Positions 41,565-52,144 of a DNA stretch of 64,000 nucleotides are shown here, piece by piece; position 1 is the first letter of the stretch, and every line of letters begins with the position of its first letter. The position numbers were made by a program, and so were the translations under genes. The stretch spans positions 620,001 to 684,000 of the forward strand of contig NZ_JAFFSX010000001.1 in the NCBI RefSeq assembly GCF_017948485.1, written 5' to 3'. This stretch comes from Streptomyces sp. GESEQ-35 (lineage in GTDB: Bacteria > Actinomycetota > Actinomycetes > Streptomycetales > Streptomycetaceae). Under the pieces are notes generated by a model. It made no database searches. It had not been told where the DNA came from and was given only the letters and a program-made list of their open reading frames with translations.

Positions 41565-42431
41565 TCAGCGGAGGACCACCGTGCGCCTGCCCTGGACGAA
41601 CACCCTGCCTTCGCAGTGCCAGCGGACCGCTCGGGCCAGGGCTGCCGACTCCGCGTCGCGGCCGATGGCTGCCAGGTCGTCGGGGGTGTGTCTGTGGTCG
41701 GCGTCGATGACCTCCTGGGCGATGATCGGTCCTTCGTCGAGGTCGGCGGTGACGTAGTGGGCTGTGGCACCGACGAGTTTGACGCCACGGTCGTGCGCCT
41801 GGTGGTAGGGCTTGGCGCCCTTGAAGCTCGGCAGGAACGAGTGGTGGATGTTGATCATCCGGCCGGCGAGTCGGGTGCACAGGCCGTCGGAGAGCACCTG
41901 CATGTAGCGCGCCAATACGACCAGGTCGACGTCGAACGAGTCGATGACCTCCAGGAGTCGGGCTTCGGCCTCGGGTTTGTTCGCGGCGGTGACCGGAACG
42001 TGGAAGAACGGGATGCCGTGCCAGGCGACGAGCGCCTCGTGGTCGCGGTGGTTGGAGACGACCGCGACCACGTCGATCGGCAGGTCGCCGCTGCGGGCGC
42101 GGTAGAGCAGGTCGTTGAGGCAGTGCCCGTAGCGGGACACCATGATCAGAACGCGACGCCGGGTGCTGATCGGTTCGAGGCGCCACCGCATGGCGAACGG
42201 GGCGGCCACGGCGTCGAAGTCGCGGCGCAGGGACTCCGTGGTGTTCTCGCCTCCGAGCGTCGCGAAGTGCACCCGCATGAAGAAGTGGCCGTCGCGACGC
42301 TCGCCGAACTGCTGGTTGTCGATGATGTCGCTGCCGTGCTCAAGAAGGAACCGCGAGACGGCATGGACGATGCCGGGGGCCTCGGGGCAGTCGAGGGTGA
42401 GTACGTGCTCGGCATTCGGCGACGTGCCCAT
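41565..42431 (-). CDS. purU: Formyltetrahydrofolate deformylase
   Basis: 288 residues from ATG 42431, one base overlapping the soxG stop; a GTG at 42434 is possible. N-terminal ACT domain (LTLDCPEAPGIVHAVSRFLL, which usually binds glycine/methionine). Formyl-transferase-type catalytic domain follows: VVSNHRDHEAL, LARYMQVLSDGLC, and NIHHSFLPSFKGAKPYHQAH with the catalytic Asn/His and a later Asp in ADLDEGPI. Hydrolyses 10-formyl-THF to formate and THF. Last gene of the glyA-sox operon, where it regenerates free THF during sarcosine oxidation. Confidence 0.93.
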   Translation of the reverse strand: MGTSPNAEHVLTLDCPEAPGIVHAVSRFLLEHGSDIIDNQQFGERRDGHFFMRVHFATLGGENTTESLRRDFDAVAAPFAMRWRLEPISTRRRVLIMVSRYGHCLNDLLYRARSGDLPIDVVAVVSNHRDHEALVAWHGIPFFHVPVTAANKPEAEARLLEVIDSFDVDLVVLARYMQVLSDGLCTRLAGRMINIHHSFLPSFKGAKPYHQAHDRGVKLVGATAHYVTADLDEGPIIAQEVIDADHRHTPDDLAAIGRDAESAALARAVRWHCEGRVFVQGRRTVVLR

Positions 42432-43051
42432 CACGACACCTCCGGGCCGCGGTACTCGCTCATCGCGTCGATGAGCCAGCGCGCCAGGTAGTCGGCGAAC
42501 GAGGACCGTGGCAGCAGGCGGTACGTCGGTACGTCGTCGACCTGCCAGAGCAGCACGGCAACGGGCCCCACCGTCGTCGACACCGCCCGGCCGGGGCCGA
42601 AGGCCCGCGGATGCAGGTCCAGCGGGCAGCCCTTCTCCAGCACCTGCCGGGCGGCCGGGCCGGTCAGCTCCAGCGTGGTGCGGTTCGCCGAGACGTCCAC
42701 CACCGAGCCCGGATCTCCTCCGAGGGCCTCCGTCAACTCGGCGGCCACAGCGGTGCCATCGGACCGGGACAGCACGAGCCACTCGTCCGGGCCGAGCCAG
42801 ACAGCGGTGTGGGGTCCTGATGCGGTGGTCCGGCCGCACTGCCGAGGGAGCGGTGTCCCCAGGGCCTTCTCGACGCGGTCGGCCGCTTCGCCGGCGGGGT
42901 CGACGCGCAGGTTCACCATGGTGCTGAAGGGCCGCTCGCTCAGCGCGACGGCACGGGCGCCCGTGACCGTGGCGGCGCGTATCCGGTCCTCCAGATGTGA
43001 CAGGGGGCTGTGGCGCAGGCGCACCGGGTCGGCCTCGGTCGGCTCAGCCAT
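42431..43051 (-). CDS. soxG: Sarcosine oxidase gamma subunit
   Basis: 206 residues. The pattern is typical of Sox[72 protein letters not shown] and [13 protein letters not shown]. It forms part of the heterotetrameric enzyme and resembles a GcvT fragment. Overlaps soxA by 8 bp and purU by 1 bp. Confidence 0.92.
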   Translation of the reverse strand: MAEPTEADPVRLRHSPLSHLEDRIRAATVTGARAVALSERPFSTMVNLRVDPAGEAADRVEKALGTPLPRQCGRTTASGPHTAVWLGPDEWLVLSRSDGTAVAAELTEALGGDPGSVVDVSANRTTLELTGPAARQVLEKGCPLDLHPRAFGPGRAVSTTVGPVAVLLWQVDDVPTYRLLPRSSFADYLARWLIDAMSEYRGPEVS

Positions 43052-45911
43052 CTCGCTTGGTCCCTTCGGGGTCGTAGAGGACGAAGTCGGTCACCTCGAC
43101 GGGCACCAGGTCCTCGCCCACCGGGGCGAGGAGGGTCTCGCCGATCCTTGCCCGCCCGTCGGCGACGAGGGCGAGAGCGAAGGGACGGCCGAGGGCCGGG
43201 CTGCGGTAGCTGGAGGTGACGTGCCCGAGCATCGGCACCGGCCCGGCCTCAGGGGTGACGGGCACATCCGGCGCGACGAGTTGGGTGCCTTCGGGCAACC
43301 GGGTGCTGCGATCGCTCGGAAGCAGGCCGACCAGTTGCTTGCGGTCGGTGCGGGAGGTGTCGGCGCGGGAATAGGACCGCTTTCCGACAAAGTCCTTCTG
43401 CTTCGAGACCACCCAGGACATGCCGGCGTCCTGCGGGGTGACGGTGCCGTCGGTGTCCTGGCCGACGATGATGTAGCCCTTCTCGGCCCGCAGCACGTGC
43501 ATGGTCTCGGTGCCGTACGGGGTGATGCCGTACGGCTGCCCGGCCTCGTGGACCTGCTCCCAGACGGCCAGGCCGTACCACGCGGAGACGTTGATCTCGT
43601 AGGCGAGTTCGCCGGAGAAGGAGATCCGGCAGATACGGGCCGGGATGCCGGAGGCCAGGGTGGTCTCGCGGAACGCCATGAAGGGGAACGCCTCGGCGGA
43701 CAGGTCGACATCGGGCGCCAGGTCCGCGACGACCTGGCGCGACTGCGGGCCGACGACGGCGATCGTCGCCCACTGCTCGGTCACCGAGGTGCAGTGGACG
43801 TCGAGTTCGGGCCACTCGGTCTGCGACCACTCCTCCAGCCAGTCCAGGACCCCGGCGGCGCCGCCGGTGGTGGTGGTCATGAAGTAGCGGTTGTCGTCGA
43901 GGCGCAGGGTCACACCGTCGTCGAAGATCATTCCGTCGGGCTTGCACATGACGCCGTAGCGGGCCATCCCGGGCTTCAGTTTCTTGAAGGCGTTCGTGTA
44001 GATGCGGTTGAGGAACTCGCCCGCGTCCGCTCCCCAGATCTCGATCTTGCCCAGGGTGGAGGCGTCCATGAACCCCACGCCCTCACGTGCCGCCCGGCAC
44101 TCGCGGGCCACGGCCGTGTCCATGTCCTCACCGGCCTTGGGGTAGTACCAGGGGCGCTTCCACTGCCCGACGTCCTCGAACTCCGCGCCGTGGGCGACAT
44201 GCCAGCTGTGGATGGATGTGGTCCGCTCCGGGTCGAACAGATCGCCGCGCTCCCGCCCGGCCAGGGCCGCGAAGGCCACCGGCGTGTACGGCGCCCGGTA
44301 GGCCGTGGTGCCGATCTCCCCGGGCGACGCGCCCGCTCCCAGGGCCTCGGCGATCACACCGATCGCGTTGACGCCGGACGTCTTGCCCTGGTCGTTCGCC
44401 GTGCCCAGCGAGGTGTAGCGCTTGACGTGCTCGACGCCCTGCATGCCGGCGCCGGTGGAGCGCCAGACGTCGGCGACGGTGACATCGCGCTGGAGGTCGA
44501 CGAAGTGACTGTCCCAGGTGCCGGGTTCGCCCTCGGGGGCGGGCACCAGCCACAGGGCATGGATCGGGCCGATGCCGGACCGCCCCTCGTCGGGCGACGG
44601 CACGGGAACCGGGAACCCGGCCTCCGTCGCGGCCAGCGCACCCGCTCGCGCCCCCTCGGCCAGACAGCCGTCGAGGTCGTACGTTCCGCCCGCCGCACCG
44701 ACGACCTGCTGATTCCGTACGGTGCCGTCGGGGACGAAGGCGACCAGGTTCTCGTCCCAGCGCAGCCGTCCCTGGCGCTGGCTGTGCAGATGCACCACGG
44801 GGCTCCAGCCGCCTGAGACGGCGAGCAGATCGCAGTCGAACGACCGGGATTCACCAGTGAGTTGACCGCTCTCGTCGAGGCCCTGGACGGTGACGCCGGT
44901 GAGCCGGCCGTCCCCCGCGGTGTCGACCACCGCGCTGCCCGTCAGCACGCGCACGCCGGTCGCCACGGCGACCTCGGCCGCCCGCTCGGACAGTTCGGGG
45001 CGCGCGTCCACGACCGCGGCGATGTCGACGCCGACGGCGTGCAGGTCGGCGACCGTGTCGTAGGCACTGTCGTTGGTCGTGCTCACGACGGCTCGCGAAC
45101 CCGGCGCCACGGCATACCGGTTGAGATACGTACGCACGGCCGCGGCGAGCATCACCCCGGGCCGGTCGTTGCCGGCGAAGGTCAGCGGACGCTCGTGCGC
45201 GCCCGTCGCCAGGACCACCTGACGGGCCCGGATGTGCCACAGCCGCTGGCGAGAGACGCCTTCGCGAGCGTCGGCCCCGAGGTGGTCGGTGCGTCGTTGC
45301 AGGGCCAGCACGTAGTTGTCGTCGTACGACCCGAAGGCCGTGGTACGTCGCAGTACGACGACCTCGGGGGCGGAGTCGAGTGCCGCGCGGACGTCCGCCG
45401 GCCACTTGCCGTCGGCCTGCGCGCCGGAGAGCAGTGACCCCCCGGGCTCGGGCTGGTCGTCGACGAGGATCACCCGGGCACCGGAGCCGGCGGCAGCGGC
45501 GGCGGCCGCGAGCCCGGCCGGTCCGGCGCCGACGACCAGGACGTCGGTGTGCACGTACTTCTTGTCGTAGACGGCGGGGTCGGGAGTCGGGTCGAGCCGC
45601 CCCATCCCGGACAGGGTCGTGGCGGACAGCCCGTCGTACAGCTCCACCGTCGTGGCCGGGAGCATGCCCTCCGAGCACGGACCAACCAGCTGCAGCAGGG
45701 CGTTGGGCTCCTCGACACCCGCGGCGACGATCCCGCGCGGGCGGCCCCGGTAGAGCGACGGGGCGACCTCGACGAGGCCGTTCGCCAGCATCGCCGAGGC
45801 GACGGTGTCACCGGGGTGCCCGGTCAGCTCCCGCCCGTCGACGGTGAACCGCAGCACGGTGTCGCGGTCGATACGGCCGCCTTGTCCGAGCCGGAAGTGC
45901 TGGTCGGTCAT
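43044..45911 (-). CDS. soxA: Sarcosine oxidase alpha subunit
   Basis: 955 residues from ATG 45911 (ATGA overlap with soxD). Layout: N-terminal 2Fe-2S-like fold without the cluster cysteines (20-100, [20 protein letters not shown]), dinucleotide-binding domain ([15 protein letters not shown] at 125-139; [20 protein letters not shown]), and a C-terminal GcvT-like folate domain from about 580 ([39 protein letters not shown]). It takes the methyl of sarcosine as 5,10-methylene-THF. Full family length, no defects seen. Confidence 0.95.
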   Translation of the reverse strand: MTDQHFRLGQGGRIDRDTVLRFTVDGRELTGHPGDTVASAMLANGLVEVAPSLYRGRPRGIVAAGVEEPNALLQLVGPCSEGMLPATTVELYDGLSATTLSGMGRLDPTPDPAVYDKKYVHTDVLVVGAGPAGLAAAAAAAGSGARVILVDDQPEPGGSLLSGAQADGKWPADVRAALDSAPEVVVLRRTTAFGSYDDNYVLALQRRTDHLGADAREGVSRQRLWHIRARQVVLATGAHERPLTFAGNDRPGVMLAAAVRTYLNRYAVAPGSRAVVSTTNDSAYDTVADLHAVGVDIAAVVDARPELSERAAEVAVATGVRVLTGSAVVDTAGDGRLTGVTVQGLDESGQLTGESRSFDCDLLAVSGGWSPVVHLHSQRQGRLRWDENLVAFVPDGTVRNQQVVGAAGGTYDLDGCLAEGARAGALAATEAGFPVPVPSPDEGRSGIGPIHALWLVPAPEGEPGTWDSHFVDLQRDVTVADVWRSTGAGMQGVEHVKRYTSLGTANDQGKTSGVNAIGVIAEALGAGASPGEIGTTAYRAPYTPVAFAALAGRERGDLFDPERTTSIHSWHVAHGAEFEDVGQWKRPWYYPKAGEDMDTAVARECRAAREGVGFMDASTLGKIEIWGADAGEFLNRIYTNAFKKLKPGMARYGVMCKPDGMIFDDGVTLRLDDNRYFMTTTTGGAAGVLDWLEEWSQTEWPELDVHCTSVTEQWATIAVVGPQSRQVVADLAPDVDLSAEAFPFMAFRETTLASGIPARICRISFSGELAYEINVSAWYGLAVWEQVHEAGQPYGITPYGTETMHVLRAEKGYIIVGQDTDGTVTPQDAGMSWVVSKQKDFVGKRSYSRADTSRTDRKQLVGLLPSDRSTRLPEGTQLVAPDVPVTPEAGPVPMLGHVTSSYRSPALGRPFALALVADGRARIGETLLAPVGEDLVPVEVTDFVLYDPEGTKRDG

Positions 45912-46204
45912 CGGTTCCCTCCGGCCTGGGGCAGTTCGGGTCGGGGCTCGTCGAGCCGGTAGGCGGCGAGCACCTCGTAACTGGCGGTGTCGCGCAGGAC
46001 GTTGAACCAGCGGCGGCAGCCGGTGCTGTGCATCCACCGCTCGGCGAAGGGGCCCCTGGGGTTGTCGCGGTAGAAGACATACGCGGCCCACTGCTCGTCG
46101 GTGAGGTCCGCGGGGGCCTCGGGGTGGGGGACGTGGGCCTGTCCCCCGTACTGGTACTCGGTCTCGTCACGTGGCCCGCACCATGGGCAGGTGATCAGCA
46201 GCAC
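45908..46204 (-). CDS. soxD: Sarcosine oxidase delta subunit
   Basis: 98 residues. Zinc ligands Cys6 and Cys9 (CPWCG), His59 and Cys63 ([12 protein letters not shown]) are in the positions known for this subunit. A typical [11 protein letters not shown] and [14 protein letters not shown] are present. Sits between soxB and soxA; overlaps soxA by four bases. Confidence 0.95.
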   Translation of the reverse strand: MLLITCPWCGPRDETEYQYGGQAHVPHPEAPADLTDEQWAAYVFYRDNPRGPFAERWMHSTGCRRWFNVLRDTASYEVLAAYRLDEPRPELPQAGGNR

Positions 46205-46214
46205 GGTGTCCTCC

Positions 46215-47435
46215 TCAGTGGGCCACGGCCGCGGCGCCGTGCTCGTCGATCAGGGCGCCCGTCGTGAAGCGTTCGAGGGCGAAGGGGGCGTTCAGCGGAT
46301 GCGGCTCGCCGGTGGCGATGGTGTGGGCGAAGGTCCAGCCGGCGGCCGGAGTGGCCTTGAATCCGCCGGTGCCCCAGCCGCAGTTGACGTAGAGATTCCC
46401 GACGGGGGTGGTACCGATGATCGGGGAGGCGTCCGGGGTGACGTCGACGATGCCGCCCCAGGTGCGCAGCACGTGGGCACGGGCGAAGACGGGGAACAGC
46501 TCGACGGCGGCGGCCATCTGCCGCTCGATGACGTGGAAGGAGCCGCGCTGCCCATAGCCGTTGTAGGAGTCGACGCCCGCGCCCATCACCAGCTCGCCCT
46601 TGTGGGCCTGGGAGACGTAGACGTGCACGTGGTTCGACATGACGACGGTGGGGTGCACCGGTTCGTGCAGCTCGGAGACCAGGGCTTGCAGGGGGTGTGA
46701 CTGCACCGGCAGTCGTACGCCCGCCCGCTCGGCCAGCACGCTGCTGTGCCCGGCCGCCGCGAGGCCGACCCGGCCGGCGAGGATGCGGCCGCGGTTGGTC
46801 TCGACGCCCACGACCCGGTCGCCGTCCTTGAGGAAGCCGGTGACCTCGCAGCCCTGGATCAGGTCCACGCCCATCTCGTCGGCCCGGCGGGCAAGTGCCC
46901 AGGCGACGTGGTCGTGCTTGGCGATGCCGGCCCGGGGCTGGAAGGTGCCGCCGAGGACCGGATAGCGGGTGCGGGGCGAGACGTTGAGGATGGGGCACAC
47001 CTTGGCGACCTCGTCCGGTTCGAGCCACTCGGCGTCGACTCCGTTGAGGCGGTTGGCGTTGGCACGGCGGACGCCCTCGCGGACGTCCTGGAGGGTGTGT
47101 GCGAGGTTGAGGACGCCGCGCTGGCTGAACAGGAAGTCGTAGTCCAGCTCCTCAGGGAGCCGCTCCCACAGCTTGAGGGCGTGCTCGTAGATCGCCGCGC
47201 TCTCGTCCCACAGGTAGTTCGAGCGGATGATCGTGGTGTTGCGGGCCATGTTGCCACCGGCCAGCCAGCCCTTCTCCAGGACGGCGACGTTGGTGATGCC
47301 GTGGTTCTTGGCGAGGTAGTAGGCGGTGGCCAGACCGTGGCCGCCCGCGCCGACGATGACGACGTCGTACGAGGAGCGCGGCTCAGGGTTGCGCCAGAGG
47401 AAGTCCGGATGCTCCGGCAGCGGCTCGGTGGTCAT
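46215..47435 (-). CDS. soxB: Sarcosine oxidase beta subunit
   Basis: 406 residues. FAD-binding [20 protein letters not shown] at 25-44. The region with the histidine that anchors covalent FMN in this family is [17 protein letters not shown] (His174/His176). The C-terminal [20 protein letters not shown] and [16 protein letters not shown] are standard. Oxidises sarcosine to the imine and passes electrons to oxygen via FMN. Starts four bases inside the glyA end. Confidence 0.95.
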   Translation of the reverse strand: MTTEPLPEHPDFLWRNPEPRSSYDVVIVGAGGHGLATAYYLAKNHGITNVAVLEKGWLAGGNMARNTTIIRSNYLWDESAAIYEHALKLWERLPEELDYDFLFSQRGVLNLAHTLQDVREGVRRANANRLNGVDAEWLEPDEVAKVCPILNVSPRTRYPVLGGTFQPRAGIAKHDHVAWALARRADEMGVDLIQGCEVTGFLKDGDRVVGVETNRGRILAGRVGLAAAGHSSVLAERAGVRLPVQSHPLQALVSELHEPVHPTVVMSNHVHVYVSQAHKGELVMGAGVDSYNGYGQRGSFHVIERQMAAAVELFPVFARAHVLRTWGGIVDVTPDASPIIGTTPVGNLYVNCGWGTGGFKATPAAGWTFAHTIATGEPHPLNAPFALERFTTGALIDEHGAAAVAH

Positions 47436-48736
47436 GCCGCTTCTCCGTTCAGGTGGGGGTAGAGAGGGAAGGCGTCGGCGAGTTTCGCGACCCGGGCACG
47501 CAGTTCGTCATCGGGCTGCTCGCCCTTCAGGGTCTCGGCGATGATGTCGGCCACCTCCCGGAACTCCGTGTCGCCGAAGCCTCGCGTGGCCAGGGCCGGG
47601 GTTCCGATCCGCAGGCCCGAGGAGACCATCGGCGGCCGGGGGTCGAACGGCACCGCGTTGCGGTTCACGGTGATGCCGATGCGGTGCAGCCGGTCCTCGG
47701 CCTGCTGCCCGTCGAGCGCGGAGTTGCGCAGGTCGACGAGGACCAGGTGGACTTCGGTGCCGCCGGTCAGCACCGTGATCCCGGCCTCGGCGACGTCGTC
47801 GGCCAGCAGCCGGCCGGCGAGGATGCGGGCGCCGTTCAGGGTGCGCTGCTGGCGCTCCTTGAACTCCTCGCTCGCCGCCAGCTTGAAGGCCACCGCTTTC
47901 GCCGCGATGACGTGCTCCAACGGGCCGCCCTGCTGGCCCGGGAAGACCGCCGAGTTGATCTTCTTGGCCAGGTCGGCGCGGCTGAGGATCACACCACCGC
48001 GCGGACCGCCGAGGGTCTTGTGCGTGGTGGTCGTGACGACATCGGCGTAGGGCACGGGGCTCGGGTGGAGGCCCGCGGCCACCAGCCCGGCGAAGTGGGC
48101 CATGTCCACCATCAGATACGCGCCCACCGCGTCGGCGATCCGCCGGAACGCGGCGAAGTCCAGCCGGCGGGGGTAGGCCGACCAGCCGGCGACGATCAGC
48201 TTCGGCCGGTGCGCCAGAGCGAGCTGCTCGACCTCGTCCATGTCGACGCGCAGGTCGGACTCGCGCACGTGGTACGGCACGACGTTGTACAGCTTGCCGG
48301 AGAAGTTGATGCGCATGCCGTGGGTCAGGTGCCCGCCGTGCGCCAGGTCGAGGCCGAGGATCGTGTCGCCGGGCTTCAGCAGCGCGAACATCGCGGCCGC
48401 GTTGGCCTGGGCGCCCGAGTGCGGTTGCACGTTCGCGGCCTCGGCGCCGAACAGTTCCTTGACCCGGGTGATGGCCAACTGCTCGATGACGTCGACGTGT
48501 TCGCAGCCGCCGTAGTAGCGGCGGCCCGGGTAGCCCTCGGCGTACTTGTTGGTGAGGACCGAGCCCTGGGCTTCCATGACCGCGGCCGGGGCGAAGTTCT
48601 CCGAGGCGATCATTTCGAGGGTCGACTGCTGACGGTGCAGCTCCGCGTCCACCGCGACGGCGACATCCGGGTCGAGGTCGCCGAGCGGGACGGAGAGGTG
48701 GGAGGTGAGCGTGGTGATCGACGGATTCCTTGCCAT
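47432..48736 (-). CDS. glyA: Serine hydroxymethyltransferase
   Basis: 434 residues. SHMT signatures throughout: [58 protein letters not shown], and the PLP lysine in [14 protein letters not shown]. First gene of the operon glyA-soxB-soxD-soxA-soxG-purU. It joins glycine and the methylene-THF produced by sarcosine oxidase to make serine. This is probably a second, catabolic copy rather than the housekeeping one, judged from the operon. Divergent from a GntR regulator. Confidence 0.94.
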   Translation of the reverse strand: MARNPSITTLTSHLSVPLGDLDPDVAVAVDAELHRQQSTLEMIASENFAPAAVMEAQGSVLTNKYAEGYPGRRYYGGCEHVDVIEQLAITRVKELFGAEAANVQPHSGAQANAAAMFALLKPGDTILGLDLAHGGHLTHGMRINFSGKLYNVVPYHVRESDLRVDMDEVEQLALAHRPKLIVAGWSAYPRRLDFAAFRRIADAVGAYLMVDMAHFAGLVAAGLHPSPVPYADVVTTTTHKTLGGPRGGVILSRADLAKKINSAVFPGQQGGPLEHVIAAKAVAFKLAASEEFKERQQRTLNGARILAGRLLADDVAEAGITVLTGGTEVHLVLVDLRNSALDGQQAEDRLHRIGITVNRNAVPFDPRPPMVSSGLRIGTPALATRGFGDTEFREVADIIAETLKGEQPDDELRARVAKLADAFPLYPHLNGEAA

Positions 48737-48770
48737 CTGTGCACCATCCTGAGAGCCAACTAATGACCAA

Positions 48771-48782
48771 CTGATATATCAG
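48771..48782. promoter_or_regulatory. Palindrome CTGATATATCAG between glyA and GntR
   Basis: Perfect 12-bp AT-rich palindrome in the 94-bp divergent gap, 35 bp upstream of glyA and 49 bp upstream of the regulator start. Size and position fit a FadR-type (FCD) operator controlling both directions. Confidence 0.65.
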
Positions 48783-48830
48783 CCTCTGCGGTAAGGTATG
48801 GGAGTTCGCCGGACAGGTCAAGGGGGCCCC

Positions 48831-49496
48831 ATGCAGCACGTGGCGACCGAGCCCAGCGGCGAGGAGCTGTCCCTCGCCGAACGCGCGTACCGCGCCATCC
48901 GCGACCGGCTCGTCATGCTCGAGATCCGTCCCGGCTCGCCGATCAACGAGGACCAGTTGGGACAGTCTCTCGGCGTCGGACGGACGCCGGTGCGCGAGGC
49001 GCTCAAGCGGCTCCAGTACGAGCGCCTCATCACGACCTACCCCCGGCGCGGCACCTTCGCCACCGAGGTCAACATCACCGACCTGGCCCATATCTCCGAG
49101 GTGCGCCAGGAGTTGGAGCCCCTGGCCGCCGCCCAGGCCGCGCGGCGCGCCACGGCCGCGGACCGCGCGACCCTCACGGCCGTACTGCGGGAGCTGGAGA
49201 GCGTGGACTCCCGTCGGCGCGACGCCGCCGAGCTCATGCGCCTGGACCTACAGGTCCACCGCGCCATCTACGCCGCCACGCACAACCCGTACCTGGAGGA
49301 CACCCTCGTCCGCCACGACAACCTGGCCACCCGCATCTGGTGCCTGTTCATCGACCGACTGTCCGACGTGGCCGGCCACGTCGAAGAGCACGGACCGCTG
49401 ATCGAGGCGATCGTCGCCGGTGACCCCGACAAGGCGGCACACCTCGCCCGCGGTCATGTCGAGCGCTTCGAACGGGCCGTTCGCGACGCCATCTGA
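48831..49496 (+). CDS. GntR-family (FadR/FCD) regulator of the sarcosine/serine operon
   Basis: 221 residues from ATG 48831, chosen for AAGGGGG five bases upstream; an in-frame ATG at 48798 has none. Winged helix RAYRAIRDRLVMLEIRPGSP, then LGQSLGVGRTPVREALKRLQ. FCD ligand domain with metal-binding Asp/His: RLDLQVHRAIYAATHN-like LDLQVHRAIY and HGPLIEAIVAGDPDKAAHLA. Divergent from glyA. The 3' end overlaps the convergent aldo/keto reductase gene by 43 bases. Confidence 0.9.
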   Translation: MQHVATEPSGEELSLAERAYRAIRDRLVMLEIRPGSPINEDQLGQSLGVGRTPVREALKRLQYERLITTYPRRGTFATEVNITDLAHISEVRQELEPLAAAQAARRATAADRATLTAVLRELESVDSRRRDAAELMRLDLQVHRAIYAATHNPYLEDTLVRHDNLATRIWCLFIDRLSDVAGHVEEHGPLIEAIVAGDPDKAAHLARGHVERFERAVRDAI

Positions 49497-50473
49497 GATA
49501 CCGGCGCGCGCTCGTCGAGGAGCCCGGCCCCGAGCAGATCGGCCCAGACCTGGTCGGGAATCTCCGCCTGGAACGACGCGATGTTGTGCCGCACCTCTTC
49601 GGGGGAGCGCATGCCGACCACGATGCCCGCGACCGAGGGATGCCGCAGCGGGAAGGCCATGGCCGCCTGCGGCAGGGTCACACCGTGCGCCTCGCAGATG
49701 TCGGCGATCTCATGCGCCCGCCGCAGGACGTCCGGTGAGGCGGGTGCGTAGTCGAAGTGTGCTCCGTCGGCGGGCCGTGGCGTGGCCAGCAGCCCGGAGT
49801 TGAAGATCGAAGCGGCGAGTACGGAGACGCCGCGTGCGGCGCAGGCGGGCAGCAGGTCGTCCAGAGCGCTGTGGTCGAGCAGCGTGTAACGGCCGGAGAG
49901 CATCACCACGTCGACATCGGTGTCCTGCACCAGCTGGGTGAGCATGCCGGTGTGGTACATGCCCGCCCCGATGGCGCCCACCATCCCTTGGGAACGCAAC
50001 TCGGCCAGCGCGGGGTAGCCGTCGCGCAGGGCGGCGTCGAAATGGTTCTCCGCGTCGTGGAGGTACAGCATGTCGATGCGGTCGACGCCCATGCGGGTGA
50101 GGGAGTCCTCGACACTGCGCAGTACGCCGTCGCGGGAGAAGTCCCACACCCGGCGGTGTGTCGCGGGCACATCGAAACTCTCGTCCCTGCGCCCGGCCTG
50201 GTCCTGCGCGTCGAGGAGCCGGCCGACCTTGGTCGAGAGGGTGAACGCTCGTCGCGGCAACCGGCGGAGGAACTCACCGGTGCGGCGCTCGGAGTGGCCG
50301 ATGCCGTAGTGCGGGGAGGTGTCGAAGTAGCGGATGCCGCTGTCCCAGGCCGCCGCCAGTGTCCGCGCCGCGGTGTCGTCGTCGAGCGGCGCGAAGAGCC
50401 CGCCGAGCGGCCCACCGCCGAAACCCAACTCCGTGACCTCGACCGCGCTGCGCCCGATTCGATTCGTCCTCAT
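49454..50473 (-). CDS. Aldo/keto reductase (aldose dehydrogenase-like)
   Basis: 339 residues. TIM-barrel AKR with FGGGPLGGLFAPLDDDTAAR, DTSPHYGIGHSERRTGEFL (catalytic Asp and Tyr), STKVGRLL (Lys) and DMLYLHDAENHF (His). The C-terminal part gives FPLRHPSVAGIVVGMRSPEE. The subfamily resembles D-threo-aldose/L-fucose 1-dehydrogenases, which make sugar lactones. A lactonase (SMP-30) gene lies 580 bp away beyond the Lrp gene, so both may belong to one sugar-oxidation route. Confidence 0.88.
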   Translation of the reverse strand: MRTNRIGRSAVEVTELGFGGGPLGGLFAPLDDDTAARTLAAAWDSGIRYFDTSPHYGIGHSERRTGEFLRRLPRRAFTLSTKVGRLLDAQDQAGRRDESFDVPATHRRVWDFSRDGVLRSVEDSLTRMGVDRIDMLYLHDAENHFDAALRDGYPALAELRSQGMVGAIGAGMYHTGMLTQLVQDTDVDVVMLSGRYTLLDHSALDDLLPACAARGVSVLAASIFNSGLLATPRPADGAHFDYAPASPDVLRRAHEIADICEAHGVTLPQAAMAFPLRHPSVAGIVVGMRSPEEVRHNIASFQAEIPDQVWADLLGAGLLDERAPVSQMASRTARSKRST

Positions 50474-50530
50474 CCAGCCGATTCTCCTCGTAAGCCACCC
50501 GATTTCGCGAGGAGTTGGGCCGGTCCGGAC

Positions 50531-50977
50531 CTATCCGGCGTCCAACGGCCGTTCGAAGAAGGTCTCCAGAACCACCGTCGCCTGCGTCCCGCTGACCCCG
50601 TCGATCTCGTACAGACGGCGCAACACGTCCTGGAGCCGCTCGGTCGTCGCGGTGCGCACCTTCACCAGGACGGCCGCGCTGCCCGCGATGACGTGCGCCT
50701 CCTGGATCTCCGGCACGGCGGCGAAGTCCTCCGCGCGGTCGCCCATCCACTCCGTCGAGTCGACCAGCACGAAGGCGAGGACCCCGCGGTCGAGCGCCGC
50801 GGGGTCGACGTCGACCGTCGTGGCCCGGATGACCCCCTGTTCGCGCAGCTTGCGCACGCGTTCGTGCGCGGCACCCGCCGACAGGCCGACGCCCTTGCCC
50901 AGTTCGGCGTAGGAGCGGCCGGCGTCCTGCTGGAGCAGCGCGATCAGACGCCGGTCGATGTCATCCACTGGCTTCAT
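50531..50977 (-). CDS. Lrp/AsnC-family regulator
   Basis: 148 residues. Helix-turn-helix DDIDRRLIALLQQDAGRSYA, then LGKGVGLSAGAAHERVRKLR. RAM domain from about 70 (VLAFVLVDSTEWMGDRAEDF, VLVKVRTATTERLQDVLRRL). Divergent from the SMP-30 lactonase gene across 79 bp, which it may control. The effector is probably a small amino acid or related ligand. Confidence 0.9.
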   Translation of the reverse strand: MKPVDDIDRRLIALLQQDAGRSYAELGKGVGLSAGAAHERVRKLREQGVIRATTVDVDPAALDRGVLAFVLVDSTEWMGDRAEDFAAVPEIQEAHVIAGSAAVLVKVRTATTERLQDVLRRLYEIDGVSGTQATVVLETFFERPLDAG

Positions 50978-51056
50978 ATGATGACCATACCTAGTTCGGC
51001 AATGCTGGTGCTACGGTGAATCACATTCTGATCAACGCATGCGAGAGGACGCTCCC

Positions 51057-51965
51057 ATGTCCGTCGACGGCCTGTACGAGATCCTGGACGACCGCTTCCG
51101 CACCGGACGTTGCGCGAACGGCGACAGCAGGCTGGAGGTCCTGCACGACGGCTGCCGCTGGGCCGAGGGCCCGCTGTACGTTCCCGCCTGGCGCCAGTTG
51201 ATCTGGAGCGACATCCCCAACGACCGCATCCTGCGCTGGGACGAGGCCACCGGTGCGGTCGGCGTCTTCCGCACCCCGGCCGGCCACAGCAACGGCAACA
51301 CCCTCGACCGGCAGGGCCGTCTGGTCACCTGCGAGCAGGGCAACCGCCGTGTCACGCGCACCGAGCCCGACGGGACGGTGACCGTCCTCGCCGACCAGTA
51401 CGCCGGCCAGCGGCTCAACAGCCCGAACGACTCCGTCGTACGCTCCGACGGCACGATCTGGTTCTCCGACCCGGACTTCGGCATCACCAGCGACTACGAG
51501 GGCCACCGCGCCGAGTCCGAGATCGGCGCGTGCAACGTGTACCGGATCGACCCCACGACAGGTGACGTACAACTCGCCGCCGACGGGTTCGAGGGACCCA
51601 ACGGCGTCATCCTGTCCCCCGACGAGAAGCGGCTGTACGTCTCCGACTCGCGGGCCGCCAGGATCCACAGGTTCGACGTCCGCGAGGACGGCACGCTCTC
51701 CGACGGGAAGGTCTTCACCGAGGCCCGGGGCGACGTCCACTTCGACAACATCCGCTTCGACGACGAGGGCCGCCTGTGGGCCGCGGCCCTGGACGACGGG
51801 ATCCACTGCTACGACCCCGACGGCACCCTCATCGGCCGGCTGCGCGTACCCGAACCCGTCTCCAACATCGCCTTCGGCGGCCCGAAGAACAACCGCCTGT
51901 TCATCACGGCCACCACCTCGCTGTACTCACTGATGATGTCGGTGACCGGAGCACCACGCCTTTAG
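51057..51965 (+). CDS. SMP-30/gluconolactonase-like lactonase
   Basis: 302 residues from ATG 51057, GAGAGGA upstream. Six-bladed propeller with metal ligands: EGPLYVPAWRQLIWSDIPND, NGNTLDRQGRLVTCEQGNRR, NSPNDSVVRSDGTIWFSDPD (Asn ligand), GPNGVILSPDEKRLYVSDS (Asn and Asp). Hydrolyses sugar or aromatic lactones with a divalent metal. Probably works with the aldo/keto reductase. Cytoplasmic; no signal peptide. Confidence 0.9.
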   Translation: MSVDGLYEILDDRFRTGRCANGDSRLEVLHDGCRWAEGPLYVPAWRQLIWSDIPNDRILRWDEATGAVGVFRTPAGHSNGNTLDRQGRLVTCEQGNRRVTRTEPDGTVTVLADQYAGQRLNSPNDSVVRSDGTIWFSDPDFGITSDYEGHRAESEIGACNVYRIDPTTGDVQLAADGFEGPNGVILSPDEKRLYVSDSRAARIHRFDVREDGTLSDGKVFTEARGDVHFDNIRFDDEGRLWAAALDDGIHCYDPDGTLIGRLRVPEPVSNIAFGGPKNNRLFITATTSLYSLMMSVTGAPRL

Positions 51966-52144
51966 GACCGGACGATTGGATCGGTTCGCAGAAAAGTTCG
52001 GGAAATGCCATACCGCGCCACCCCTTCCGCCGCATAGAAATATCTACGAGCATGCATATGCCCGGTTGGTGTGCCGCCGACGGCTGCCGACCGGCGCGGC
52101 CCCCGCGCAGCGCAGGGCCGAGCGGACAGCTCCCGGAGCGCGAC

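Noticed and set aside
48737..48830. Glycine riboswitch before glyA
   Set aside because: The gap is only 94 bp and shared by divergent genes, too short for the riboswitch fold and with no matching conserved core.
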